Source of the DNA: Candidatus Staskawiczbacteria bacterium
Lineage (GTDB): Bacteria; Patescibacteriota; Minisyncoccia; Minisyncoccales; Staskawiczbacteraceae
Assembly (NCBI GenBank): GCA_023245145.1
Contig: JAHFKW010000002.1
Span: 1-54,600, forward strand
DNA length: 54,600 nucleotides
Reading direction: 5' to 3'
Positions 24,371 to 33,047 of this stretch are shown here, piece by piece. The notes below the pieces were generated by a model. The model saw only the letters and a program-made list of their open reading frames with translations. It was not told the DNA's origin and did not search any database. The translations under genes were made by a program, and so were the position numbers. Every line of letters begins with the position of its first letter. Position 1 is the stretch's first letter.

Positions 24371-25152
24371 AGTATCGCAAACCCTATAGCATTAAAAAGC
24401 ACAAGAAGTTTTATCAATCTAGCTGGTTTTGGTTGGCATTTTTGGGATTGAGTTTGGCATTAGGCATAACTTATTTACTATTATTTTTACCAAACATACA
24501 AATTACGCACCTTGAAATTTCAGGTAACCAAAAAGTGGCGACTCAAGATATTGAAGCATTGGTACAAAAAGAGATTGATCAAAGAATTATAGGTTTTTCA
24601 TCAAAAAGTATTTTTCTTGTTAATTCAAAAACTATATCCCAAAAATTATTGGCGGGATTTCCTTCTCTTGAAAGTGCAGAGGTGAAAAAGGGTTATTTTT
24701 CAAAGTTAACAATTTATATCACCGAGCGTAAACCTTTCGCCATATTTTGTAAAACGGGCAGTGATTGTTTTTCTATAGATAAAAATGGGATTATTTTTCA
24801 GTTGACCGATAGTTCTCCGAAGAATATGATGGTTTTAAGTCATGATCCTGCAGATGTTAAAAAGCTGGAATTTGGACAAACTGTAATTGCTAAAAATATT
24901 ATGGAAGGGATTATCAATATTCAGGATGATTTAAAGAAAAATTTCCAGATTGATATAAAAGAGATCATGGTTTCCAATCCACTGATTATCACCACTTTTG
25001 AAAACTGGAAAGTGTATATTGATCCTTTGGCGGATATTAATCTTCAGATTGCCAAAATGAGAAAACTGTTAACAGATGAGATTAGTCCTAGTGCCAGAAA
25101 AAAGTTACAATATATCTATTTACAATATCAAGATCGGGCCTATTTTAAATAA
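24367..25152 (+). CDS. ftsQ: Cell division protein FtsQ
   Basis: A bitopic division protein that links FtsB/FtsL to the septal synthase. It has a basic cytoplasmic tail (KYRKPYSIKKHKKFYQ), one TM segment (about 20-42), and a POTRA domain starting with ITHLEISGNQKVATQDIEALVQKEI, followed by the FtsQ beta domain (KKGYFSKLTIYITERKPFAIF, CFSIDKNGIIFQ). At 261 residues it has normal size. It is translationally coupled to the FemX-like gene. Confidence 0.88.
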   Translation: MKYRKPYSIKKHKKFYQSSWFWLAFLGLSLALGITYLLLFLPNIQITHLEISGNQKVATQDIEALVQKEIDQRIIGFSSKSIFLVNSKTISQKLLAGFPSLESAEVKKGYFSKLTIYITERKPFAIFCKTGSDCFSIDKNGIIFQLTDSSPKNMMVLSHDPADVKKLEFGQTVIAKNIMEGIINIQDDLKKNFQIDIKEIMVSNPLIITTFENWKVYIDPLADINLQIAKMRKLLTDEISPSARKKLQYIYLQYQDRAYFK

Positions 25153-25162
25153 AGACGTGCTA

Positions 25163-25192
25163 TTGACATAATTGCTTGACGTATGATATAAT
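25163..25192 (+). promoter_or_regulatory. Promoter of the CAP-protein/sortase operon
   Basis: TTGACA, 18-bp spacer, TATAAT. It leaves a leader of about 20-27 nt without SD. Confidence 0.65.
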
Positions 25193-25219
25193 TAAGTATT
25201 AGGTAATAACCTTAATATT

Positions 25220-26215
25220 ATGAATTATATCCTTGGAGGTGAAGAACAATTTAAAAAACTCTGGGTCAGAATTCTAAATGTGCTTGAAAGCAAGGTGCTT
25301 TTGTATGTGGCACTGGTTTTACTTGTACTGAAAATTGGGGTGGTGGCGGTGAATATTCCCTTACCCCAAAATTTCTTTTTTGCCGATATTACTAAATCTA
25401 CTTTAATCTCTTTACTAAATCAAAATAGGGAGGCGCAGGGTCTCAATAGTCTGACTGAAAGTGATGCCTTAAACAGAGCTGCTACTTTGAAAGCTAAAGA
25501 CATGGTGATCAACGATTATTTTGCCCACAAAAGCCCAACGGGAATTACGCCCTGGTATTGGTTTGGCGAGGCTGGATATACCTATAAATACGCCGGGGAA
25601 AATCTGGCGGTGGGGTTTATGGATTCTCCGGAAGTATTTAACGCCTGGCTCAATTCTCCCAGTCACAAAGCTAATATGATTAACCCAAATTATAAGGAAG
25701 TTGGAACCGCCGTTTTATCCGGTTTTGAAGGTAATTCTATTATTGTGGTACAATTGTTTGGCAGTCCAAAAATAGTAACTGCGACTCCAAAACCCACCCC
25801 CAAAATCCCACCAATAATAACTCAAACTCAAAAACCGATACCGGCTCCAACGGTCCCGGTTATCGCTAAAACCGAACCCAAAGACGCTGTTACTGTTGAT
25901 CCTGCTCCGCAAGTATTGTCAGCCATATCGGAAAATGGAGTGTACTCAAAACCCGGCGACAATGTCGCCACATCACCATATTTGAAAGTATTGAATTTCG
26001 TAATATACGGTAATACAGAGGGCTTGCAATACGTGGCTTATTTGTTATTATTGTTAATCGGTGGTGGCTTATTTGTGGGTATTATTACCGGCGCTGAAAA
26101 ATTGCATAAAGAGTTAATCATCCAGTCGCTGGCCGTCGTGGGCATCGTAAGTCTGTCGCTGATGGTTAATCAAGATTTACTGATTAAAATTATTCCACAT
26201 CAAATCATTATTTAA
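25220..26215 (+). CDS. CAP-domain (SCP/PR-1-like) surface protein
   Basis: The 331-residue protein starts with a TM or signal segment, then a CAP domain with the typical order LLNQNREAQGLNSL, LNRAATLKAKDMVINDYFAHKSP, YAGENLAVGF, AWLNSPSHKANMINPNYKEVGTAV. A Pro/Thr-rich spacer (about residues 190-230) and two C-terminal TM segments follow. CAP proteins of bacteria are extracellular and of varied function. The sortase gene follows after 3 bp, so the two are likely co-expressed. Confidence 0.88.
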   Translation: MNYILGGEEQFKKLWVRILNVLESKVLLYVALVLLVLKIGVVAVNIPLPQNFFFADITKSTLISLLNQNREAQGLNSLTESDALNRAATLKAKDMVINDYFAHKSPTGITPWYWFGEAGYTYKYAGENLAVGFMDSPEVFNAWLNSPSHKANMINPNYKEVGTAVLSGFEGNSIIVVQLFGSPKIVTATPKPTPKIPPIITQTQKPIPAPTVPVIAKTEPKDAVTVDPAPQVLSAISENGVYSKPGDNVATSPYLKVLNFVIYGNTEGLQYVAYLLLLLIGGGLFVGIITGAEKLHKELIIQSLAVVGIVSLSLMVNQDLLIKIIPHQIII

Positions 26216-26218
26216 ACT

Positions 26219-26890
26219 ATGTACATCAATAGACAACAAAAAAAGTTAATTAAAGCGTACATCGCTTTATTTATTCTGATTTTTACGGTTATAAATTGGG
26301 ACAATGTTTCATGGATGTTTAATTATCGCGAAATTTCGGGATTAGCGTACGATTTTTTTAATCCGTATCAGAACAGTAATTTACTGGTTAGTGCCAATAC
26401 TATACCCGTACAAGTTCCCGTAACTTCGGCCACTACCCAAAAAACCTACCCGTATTCTAGCAAGGAAAATTCCTTGGAAATCCCGACACTTTCGCTGGTT
26501 ACCCCACTTGTTATCGGAGAAAGTACAGACATTCCTTCTTTGGAAAAGAATTTGGATAAAGGAGTGGTATATTATCCCGGTTCTGTTCTACCGGCTCAAA
26601 CGGGGCAAATCTTGGTTTTGGGTCATTCGGCTCCGCCCAACTGGCCTCATATCAAGCACGATTGGGTGTTTACCAATATTGAAAAACTGACCGTGGGAGA
26701 TAAAATTGAACTATATTTTAATAATCATCAATATACCTACCTAGTCATTCAAAAAGACATTGTACCGCGGGGGCAAGAAGTGGGTTCTGACACACTGACG
26801 GGGAAAAATAACATTTTAACACTGGTAAGTTGCTGGCCACCGGGTAAAGATTATAAGCGCATTGCGGTTTCAGCACAGCTGGTTGACTAA
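26219..26890 (+). CDS. Sortase (class D/E-like)
   Basis: A membrane-anchored cysteine transpeptidase that attaches proteins to the cell surface. One N-terminal TM segment is followed by the sortase barrel: LEIPTLSLVTPLVIG, GHSAPP with the catalytic His, LTLVSCWPPG with the catalytic Cys, and KDYKRIAVSAQL with the conserved Arg. At 223 residues it is complete. No LPxTG motif is obvious in the neighbouring surface proteins, so its substrate signal is unknown. Confidence 0.9.
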   Translation: MYINRQQKKLIKAYIALFILIFTVINWDNVSWMFNYREISGLAYDFFNPYQNSNLLVSANTIPVQVPVTSATTQKTYPYSSKENSLEIPTLSLVTPLVIGESTDIPSLEKNLDKGVVYYPGSVLPAQTGQILVLGHSAPPNWPHIKHDWVFTNIEKLTVGDKIELYFNNHQYTYLVIQKDIVPRGQEVGSDTLTGKNNILTLVSCWPPGKDYKRIAVSAQLVD

Positions 26891-26900
26891 AGGCTAGAGC

Positions 26901-26929
26901 TTGACAAGAATACTTAAATAATATATAAT
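26901..26929 (+). promoter_or_regulatory. Promoter of the large surface-protein gene
   Basis: TTGACA, 17-bp spacer, TATAAT, a full consensus promoter. The leader is about 35 nt and lacks an SD. Confidence 0.8.
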
Positions 26930-26970
26930 CATAAATTAACAAAATTAATCATTAATAAATAATTCATATC

Positions 26971-29205
26971 ATGAAAACGATATATAGAATTAGTTTGGCG
27001 GTAATGTGTGTGGGACTGTTCTTGGGTCTTGCGGTTTTTGGGGTTAGCGCTTCAACTGTGTCTATGATGACAATTAATGGTAGCCATAGCACCCATCCAG
27101 TAGTTGCCCCTGGTACCCAAGTAACTGTTAGCTGGCGAGCCCCAGCCGGATATACCTATTGTAATACCGGTGTAAGCCCTAATATGCCAGCTGGGTGGGG
27201 TTCATACACCGATCTTCCACTTAGTGGCACAAACTACTACTATCCTACTGTAGCTATGCGATTTCAAATGCAATGTGCCGTAGACAGAAATAGTCCGATG
27301 ACGATTGAAGACGGAGTAGCCGTTGACGTAACGACTACTACCTGCACGCCAAATACCACACAAAAGTGTGTGCCTGGTTCCAATGCTGTATACAACTTTA
27401 ATTCCTGCAATGTACAGGGAAGTTTGGTAACTCAATGTAATGCCAACCAGACTTGTCCGACCGGATCAAGTGTCTGTGTCAATAATACTACAAATACCGG
27501 AACCGTTACTTGTTCTACTGATGCCCAGTGCGGAACAAGTGGATACATTGGTGGTCCTTCCTGTTCAAATGGAAATGTTTTTCAAAACTACATAAACTAC
27601 ACCGGAACGTGTAAAAATCCTAGTCTGACCACTTCATACTGCGATTCTCCGACTTCAACCTTTCAACAGAAAACGCCTTGCTCGAGCGGAACTACTTGTT
27701 CAAATGGAGCCTGCGTTAACAGTAATACCAATCTTGGTGGTGTCATTGTTTGTTCCAATGACTCACAATGCGGAACAAGTGGATACACCGGTGGTCCTTC
27801 CTGTTCCAACGGAAATGTCTTCCAAAACTACTTAAATTATACCGGAACGTGTAAAAATTCGGGATTAATTACTTCATACTGTGAATCTCCAACATCAAAC
27901 TTTCAGCAAAAAAATGTTTGCTCAAGTGGTACGACCTGTTCCAATGGCGCCTGCACAACCAATGGAAGTAACGGAAATGGAACTTTGGCAATTTCGTGCA
28001 GTGCCAACCCCGGTAATATCCTAATCAATCAATCAACCACTTTTAATGGATATGCTGCGGGTGGAAGTGGAACTTACTCATATACTTGGCAAGGAGCTTG
28101 CCAAGCGGGATCACAAAATTGTTCCGCTACTTTTTCTCAAGCCGGAGCCTATACAGCTAATTTAACCGTGACTTCAGGAGGTCAGTCTCAAAGCACATCT
28201 TGTTCAGTTGGAGTAAGTGGCAATAATAATACTATTATTAATAATACTTGCACCAATAACCAGTCATTAAAATGTGTGGGCAACTCATTGTATTGGTTTG
28301 ATTCATGTAATGTGCAGGGTAACTGGTATCAAACCTGTGGATACAATCAATATTGCTCAAGTGGAGCTTGTGTTAACAACTACACGAATTACACTAATTA
28401 TATCAATACCTGCACTTACCACGCTTATCAGAGTTGTATGAGCGGTTCGGTACATTGGTTTGATAGTTGTGGCGTTGATCAAGGTATTTCTCAAGCTTGC
28501 ACAGGAAATCAAACCTGCTCGGGCAACACCTGTGTTAATCAATACATTAACAATAACTATGGCAATGTATACACCACTACTCAAGTAAGAAATCTTTCAG
28601 CCGGAAATTTAAACTGGTCCTCATCGGTTTCTGCTAGTCCGTCTGATATTTTGCAATTCCAAATCACTATTCAGAATAATTCTGGTGTGACTATCAATAA
28701 TGTTAATGTCAGAGATAATTTGCCAACTAACTTATTCTACAATAATAATTTAACGGTTGATGGCATCGCAAATTCGGGTAACATTACTTATGGAGTTAAC
28801 ATCGGCACTTTGAGTCAATGGCAAACTAAAACGGTAAGCTATCAGGCACAAGTTGGTCCCGCCCAGAACTTCGTATTTGGAAATACCACTTTGACTGACG
28901 CTGTTACCATCACTTCTGACAACGGCAATACTGCCAGTTCCAATGCTTCAGCATCGGTTAATCGCTCGGGTGTATTGGGAGCTACTTCGGTATCTACCGG
29001 ATTAACTAATAACTTTTGGCTGGACTCATTCTTCCTGCCATTAATTTTGGCGCTATTGGGAGTTTGGGCTTATAAAGCCGGGATTTTAAACACCTTTGGT
29101 TTTGCTCAATGGGTTGGTATGAAAAAAAATAACAAAAACGAACTTTTGGCCCAATCTCAATTGCATAAAAAAATTACTGCAATTAAGGCAAAAGAAAATG
29201 CTTAA
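26971..29205 (+). CDS. Large Cys-rich repeat surface protein with DUF11-like domain
   Basis: The 744-residue protein begins with a signal peptide (LAVMCVGLFLGLAVFGVSAS). Two near-identical Cys-rich repeats of about 80 residues (QCGTSGYIGGPSCSNGNVFQ, QCGTSGYTGGPSCSNGNVFQ) follow, each with about eight Cys. Next come a PKD-like domain (GSGTYSYTWQGAC...YTANLTVTSGG), more short CxxxQxC modules, and a DUF11-like adhesin domain (LQFQITIQNNSGVTINNVNVRDNLP). A C-terminal TM segment and basic tail anchor it. A role in surface attachment is inferred. It resembles the smaller protein at 43.5 kb. Confidence 0.85.
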   Translation: MKTIYRISLAVMCVGLFLGLAVFGVSASTVSMMTINGSHSTHPVVAPGTQVTVSWRAPAGYTYCNTGVSPNMPAGWGSYTDLPLSGTNYYYPTVAMRFQMQCAVDRNSPMTIEDGVAVDVTTTTCTPNTTQKCVPGSNAVYNFNSCNVQGSLVTQCNANQTCPTGSSVCVNNTTNTGTVTCSTDAQCGTSGYIGGPSCSNGNVFQNYINYTGTCKNPSLTTSYCDSPTSTFQQKTPCSSGTTCSNGACVNSNTNLGGVIVCSNDSQCGTSGYTGGPSCSNGNVFQNYLNYTGTCKNSGLITSYCESPTSNFQQKNVCSSGTTCSNGACTTNGSNGNGTLAISCSANPGNILINQSTTFNGYAAGGSGTYSYTWQGACQAGSQNCSATFSQAGAYTANLTVTSGGQSQSTSCSVGVSGNNNTIINNTCTNNQSLKCVGNSLYWFDSCNVQGNWYQTCGYNQYCSSGACVNNYTNYTNYINTCTYHAYQSCMSGSVHWFDSCGVDQGISQACTGNQTCSGNTCVNQYINNNYGNVYTTTQVRNLSAGNLNWSSSVSASPSDILQFQITIQNNSGVTINNVNVRDNLPTNLFYNNNLTVDGIANSGNITYGVNIGTLSQWQTKTVSYQAQVGPAQNFVFGNTTLTDAVTITSDNGNTASSNASASVNRSGVLGATSVSTGLTNNFWLDSFFLPLILALLGVWAYKAGILNTFGFAQWVGMKKNNKNELLAQSQLHKKITAIKAKENA

Positions 29206-29218
29206 TTAATTAAGCAAC

Positions 29219-29247
29219 AAAAAACCCCGTCAACGGGGTTTTTTGTT
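29219..29247. terminator. Bidirectional terminator between surface protein and recR
   Basis: ACCCCG-tcaa-CGGGGT with A and T runs on both sides, so it can serve both convergent transcripts. Confidence 0.85.
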
Positions 29248-29250
29248 GCT

Positions 29251-29856
29251 CTATTTTCTGCCTTCAAATGCAGAATCCAATGTTTCTTCATCGGCGTATT
29301 CTAGCTCACCACCCACGGGCAGGCCTTGACCAAGGCGAGTTATTTTAAACGTGCTAAATTGTGGTAATTCTTTTAGGGTGCGTACTACCAAAACAGTACT
29401 CGCCCGACCTTCCGGAGTAGAATTTAAAGCAATAATAACTTCCGTAAATTGGCTAGCCTGAATTCGTTTTTTTAATTCAACCAAACGTAATGGATTTCCC
29501 AAAACAAAATATACCCCATGAAACTTTTTCGTCTTTTCCAAGGAATGTAAATCGGCTTCTTTTTCTACGATGCACAATAATTGTTTGTCGCGAGAAGGGG
29601 ATTGGCAGATGTCACAGAAATGCGAGGTCTCCGACATCTCGCCAGACTTGCCCTGAGCCGTGTCGAAGGGTTCAAATGGGTTGAAACAGGATTCGCACAG
29701 TTTAACATTCTTTTTTAGTTCTTGGATAGCCTGGATTAGCTCGTCAGTTGTTTGTTGAGGCTGATTAATCAGGTAAAAAACAAACCGCCCGGCCGTGCGC
29801 GAGCCAATGGTCGGAAATTTTCTAAATAGTTCTTGAAGTTTTTTGATAGAATCCAT
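29251..29856 (-). CDS. recR: Recombination protein RecR
   Basis: RecR works with RecO and RecF in loading RecA. It has the N-terminal helix-hairpin-helix (FPTIGSRTAGRFVFYL), the zinc finger (CESCFN...CDICQSPSRD), and a Toprim domain (LLCIVEKEADLHSLE, YFVLGN, GLPVGGELEYADEETL). The track start is too early; the ATG just after the dnaB stop fits the family. The zinc-finger loop is lengthened by PFDTAQGKSGEMS, encoded by a palindromic repeat. The four Cys are kept, so the protein may still be functional. Confidence 0.93.
   Translation of the reverse strand: MDSIKKLQELFRKFPTIGSRTAGRFVFYLINQPQQTTDELIQAIQELKKNVKLCESCFNPFEPFDTAQGKSGEMSETSHFCDICQSPSRDKQLLCIVEKEADLHSLEKTKKFHGVYFVLGNPLRLVELKKRIQASQFTEVIIALNSTPEGRASTVLVVRTLKELPQFSTFKITRLGQGLPVGGELEYADEETLDSAFEGRK
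29640..29670. repeat. Palindromic repeat inserted in the recR zinc-finger loop
   Basis: On the coding strand CCCTTCGACACGGCTCAGGGC. It shares CCTTCG and GGCTCAGGGC with the insert in mreC. Both are in frame and both give an AQG-type tripeptide. Confidence 0.65.
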
Positions 29857-29857
29857 A

Positions 29858-31225
29858 TTACTCTCCCTGAATTTCGGTCGCATAATCGCCCTGTTCCAAG
29901 TCCCTGAAACTGACGCGTTGTTCGTCAAAGTACAGTTTCACGGCTCCGGTGGCACCATTCCTGTGCTTGGCTACAATAATTTCAGCGATGTTTTTTTCCA
30001 GCGACATCTCATTATATTTATCTTCGCGGTAAATAAAGAGTACTACGTCGGCATCTTGTTCAATGGCTCCCGATTCACGTAAGTCCGACAACATCGGCCG
30101 GTGGGGAGTGCGTTGTTCAACCGCACGAGAAAGTTGAGACAGCACTAGTACCGGTATATTTAATTCGCGTGCTAGTTGTTTTAGAGCCCGAGAATTTTCC
30201 GTTACCTGTTGAATAGGCGAGGCGTATTTATTTTCACTATCCATCAACTGTAAATAATCCACCACAATCAATCCTAGCCCCACATCGGCCTGCAATCTTC
30301 GCGCCATAGCTCGCATCTGCAGTTTATTAGTGGTGCCAGCATCGTCAATGTAGATAGGAGCTTCAGAAAGTGTACCCATGGCTGATTGTAATCGTGAAAA
30401 ATCATTATCACCCGTGCCATCTTGTAGTTTACCGGTTCTTAGCCTCCAAGCATCCACGTTGGCTTGCCGAGCCAATAATCTTTCCACCAATTGATCTTTG
30501 CCCATTTCCAAGCTGAAAATTCCCACGGGTAAATTTTGGTGCACCGCTACGTGACGAGCAATATCCATGGCCAGTGAAGATTTACCCATGGAAGGTCGGG
30601 CCGCCAGCACAATTAAATCCGATCGTTGCAGGCCGGACAGCATATTATCTAATTGCTTAAAGCCAGTTGGTATTCCCCGATACAGCGATTCGTGTTTGGA
30701 AAGCTGTTCTATTCTTTCAAATGTCTCACCTAAAATTTCTTTAATCGGTAAAAAAGCTTGCTTAAGTGATTTTTGGCTGATAGAAAAAACAGTTTTTTCG
30801 GCTTTATCTAAAAGTGAATCCACTTCTTGGGTTTCATCAAAAGCATCGGTGCCAATTTGAGCTGAAGCCGAAATTAAATCTCGTAAAATCTTTTTTTCGC
30901 GTACAATTTTAGCGTAATTGGCCACGTGCGTAGCAGTGGGGACGGTGTTAATGAGGCTGGTTAAATAAGCACTTCCGCCAATTTGCTCTAACACATTATG
31001 TTCTTTTAGCTTGCTGGAAATGGATAAAATATCAATTGGTTCGGACTTAGCAAATAAATCCATCATGGCGCCGTAAATATTTTTGTGACTGTCTTTGTAA
31101 AAATCTTCGGCGCTGATGGTATCAGAAACCCGAATAATGGCATTTTTATCCAACATCAAACAACCCAATAGCGACTGTTCGGCTTCAATATTTTGCGGTG
31201 GTTTTTTTATGGTTGTTTCATTCAT
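29858..31225 (-). CDS. dnaB: Replicative DNA helicase DnaB
   Basis: The hexameric helicase of the replication fork. The N-terminal domain (NIEAEQSLLGCLMLDKNAI) is followed by a RecA-like domain with Walker A AARPSMGKSS at about residues 207-216, Walker B LIVVDYLQLM, and the C-terminal RESGAIEQDADVVLFIYRED, all typical. At 455 residues it is complete, with no intein. It sits between cysS (ATGA overlap) and recR in a minus-strand operon. Confidence 0.96.
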   Translation of the reverse strand: MNETTIKKPPQNIEAEQSLLGCLMLDKNAIIRVSDTISAEDFYKDSHKNIYGAMMDLFAKSEPIDILSISSKLKEHNVLEQIGGSAYLTSLINTVPTATHVANYAKIVREKKILRDLISASAQIGTDAFDETQEVDSLLDKAEKTVFSISQKSLKQAFLPIKEILGETFERIEQLSKHESLYRGIPTGFKQLDNMLSGLQRSDLIVLAARPSMGKSSLAMDIARHVAVHQNLPVGIFSLEMGKDQLVERLLARQANVDAWRLRTGKLQDGTGDNDFSRLQSAMGTLSEAPIYIDDAGTTNKLQMRAMARRLQADVGLGLIVVDYLQLMDSENKYASPIQQVTENSRALKQLARELNIPVLVLSQLSRAVEQRTPHRPMLSDLRESGAIEQDADVVLFIYREDKYNEMSLEKNIAEIIVAKHRNGATGAVKLYFDEQRVSFRDLEQGDYATEIQGE

Positions 31226-32616
31226 AGCTTTTTTAAAACTTGACCGTCTTTTGTATCTTGCACGATATATCCGTATTTTTCAATCTCTTGACGAACCTCA
31301 TCGGCTTTTTGCCAGTTTTGCTCTTTTCTAGATTGTTCGCGCTCGGTCATTAATTTTTCGACTTCGGGTGGAATGGTAGTTTGTCGTAACTTTTTAAAAT
31401 CAATAATGTTAAAAATATGATTTATTTCCTCAAAAAAATGATATATCGTGTAGGCTTGAGATTGGCTCAAAAAATCCAGCGCCACGTTTATTTCTTTTAT
31501 TAATTCAAATAAGGTGGCGAAAGCTTTAGGTGTATTAAAATCATCAGCCAAAGCGTCCCAAAATTGAGTTTGATACTTTTTAATTTTCGCAGTTATAACT
31601 GCTTTTCCCTTTAAGGTTTTGACCAGTTTAACTTTACGTAAAAATTCTTCCATTTTTTCCAGCGCTGATTTGACTTCAATCATGCTGGATTCGGAATAAT
31701 TCATGGGCTGATGCCATAGATTCTTGGCAATGAAAAAGCGTAATTGTTGCACGGAATAGCGTTTTAAAAACGCGTCGATAGTCACTGAATTTCCTCCCGA
31801 CTTAGCCATTTTTTGATCATTGATGGTCAAAAATCCGGTGTGCATCCAATATTTCGCCAAAGGAGCTTTACCAGAAATGGATTCCATTAGGGCCACCTCG
31901 GCTTCGTGGTGTGGAAAAATCAAATCTTGAGCACCGCCGTGAATATCGTATTGCTCGCCAAAGAATTTCTCGGTGATGGCGGTATCTTCAATGTGCCAAC
32001 CCGGTCTGCCGATTCCAAAAGGAGACTCCCAGCTTGGTTCGCCTTCAACGGCAAGTTTCCAGAGGCAAAAGTCTCCCCGATTTTTTTTGGTAGTGCTGTA
32101 GTCAATACGCGAAACGGAGTCTTCGGCTTGCAGGGCGGTTCGACCGGAAAGTTTTCCATAGTTTTTAAAACCGACAATGTCAAAATATATTCCATCATCC
32201 AATTTATAGGCAAGTCCTTTTTCAACGAGCCGTTCAATTTGGTTGATTATTTCTTGAATATGATCGGTGGCGCGGGCGTATTTTTTAACACTGGTAATGC
32301 CGAGCAATTTCATGTCTTTTAAATGCTCTTTCTCAAACGCTTCGGCTAGATCTTTGGGTAGAACACTTTTTTCGCGCGCGCGAACAATAATTTTGTCATC
32401 CACATCGGTGATATTTTGTAAATAAAACACCTCAAAACCTTGATGCGTTAAATATTTGGCAAAGCAATCAAAAATAACGTAGGTGCGGGCGTGTCCAATG
32501 TGAGAAAAATCATACACCGTTGGACCACAAACAAAAAAGTTAATTTTATTACCTTCGAGTGGCTTAATTTCTTCTTTTCTGCCAGAAAGAGTATTGTAAA
32601 CTTTAATCTTTTCCAT
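31222..32616 (-). CDS. cysS: Cysteine--tRNA ligase
   Basis: Charges tRNA-Cys. The HIGH-type motif is SHIGHARTYV and the KMSKS-type motif is KMAKSGGN. Zinc ligands are visible at the start (CGPTVYD) and in the FPHHEAE region. The 464-residue length and the C-terminal helical bundle are normal. It leads the cysS-dnaB-recR operon. TAAAAT lies exactly 6 nt before the ATG, with no SD, so the mRNA is probably leaderless. Confidence 0.95.
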   Translation of the reverse strand: MEKIKVYNTLSGRKEEIKPLEGNKINFFVCGPTVYDFSHIGHARTYVIFDCFAKYLTHQGFEVFYLQNITDVDDKIIVRAREKSVLPKDLAEAFEKEHLKDMKLLGITSVKKYARATDHIQEIINQIERLVEKGLAYKLDDGIYFDIVGFKNYGKLSGRTALQAEDSVSRIDYSTTKKNRGDFCLWKLAVEGEPSWESPFGIGRPGWHIEDTAITEKFFGEQYDIHGGAQDLIFPHHEAEVALMESISGKAPLAKYWMHTGFLTINDQKMAKSGGNSVTIDAFLKRYSVQQLRFFIAKNLWHQPMNYSESSMIEVKSALEKMEEFLRKVKLVKTLKGKAVITAKIKKYQTQFWDALADDFNTPKAFATLFELIKEINVALDFLSQSQAYTIYHFFEEINHIFNIIDFKKLRQTTIPPEVEKLMTEREQSRKEQNWQKADEVRQEIEKYGYIVQDTKDGQVLKKL

Positions 32617-32622
32617 GCGTGT

Positions 32623-32628
32623 ATTTTA
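32623..32628 (-). promoter_or_regulatory. cysS -10 box, leaderless layout
   Basis: Minus-strand TAAAAT followed by 6 nt and the ATG. No clear -35 is seen. Confidence 0.45.
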
Positions 32629-32649
32629 GCATCTTTTTTTGAAATATGG

Positions 32650-32655
32650 TATATT
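32650..32655 (+). promoter_or_regulatory. gtrA-like -10 box, leaderless layout
   Basis: TATATT followed by 6 nt and the ATG of the GtrA-like gene. It is divergent from the cysS start. Confidence 0.45.
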
Positions 32656-32661
32656 GAGCAC

Positions 32662-33042
32662 ATGCAGTTAGTTATTTTCCAAGCAACCAAGCATTTAATT
32701 GTTGGGGCGTTTGCTACGTTGGTGGATTTATTTTTATTTGAATTTTTATTTTTTTTATTTCCTGTCAGTTCATTGATGATAAAGGGGGTTTCTTTTCTTT
32801 TTTCGACGATTATAAAATATGGCGGGAATAAATATTGGGCGTTTCTGCAACATGAAAGAGAGGATTGGCACAAAGAGGTTATGGTATTTTTTGTGATTAC
32901 ATTGGTGGGGCTGGCCATAGACCTTATAGCTTTTCATTATTGTGCGAAAGTAGTAGATAGGAGGTTGGCGGTTGTTTTGGCGGCGGCCGCGGCCGCCGCC
33001 GTAAACTTCACCGGCTACAAATTCGTCGTATTTAAAAAATAA
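32662..33042 (+). CDS. GtrA-family membrane protein
   Basis: The 126-residue protein has four TM segments in the GtrA pattern, with KHLIVGAFATLVDLFLFEFLF at the start and VNFTGYKFVVFKK at the end. GtrA proteins are thought to help move lipid-linked sugars across the membrane. The true start is the internal ATG preceded by the TATATT box; the track extends it into cysS antisense. The last TM segment contains eight consecutive Ala encoded by a perfect GC-rich palindrome. dnaX follows after 5 bp. Confidence 0.82.
   Translation: MQLVIFQATKHLIVGAFATLVDLFLFEFLFFLFPVSSLMIKGVSFLFSTIIKYGGNKYWAFLQHEREDWHKEVMVFFVITLVGLAIDLIAFHYCAKVVDRRLAVVLAAAAAAAVNFTGYKFVVFKK
32979..33000. repeat. 22-bp GC palindrome encoding Ala run in the GtrA-like gene
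   Basis: GGCGGCGGCCG/CGGCCGCCGCC, a perfect palindrome in an AT-rich gene. It could expand or contract by slippage. Confidence 0.55.
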
Positions 33043-33047
33043 ATAAT

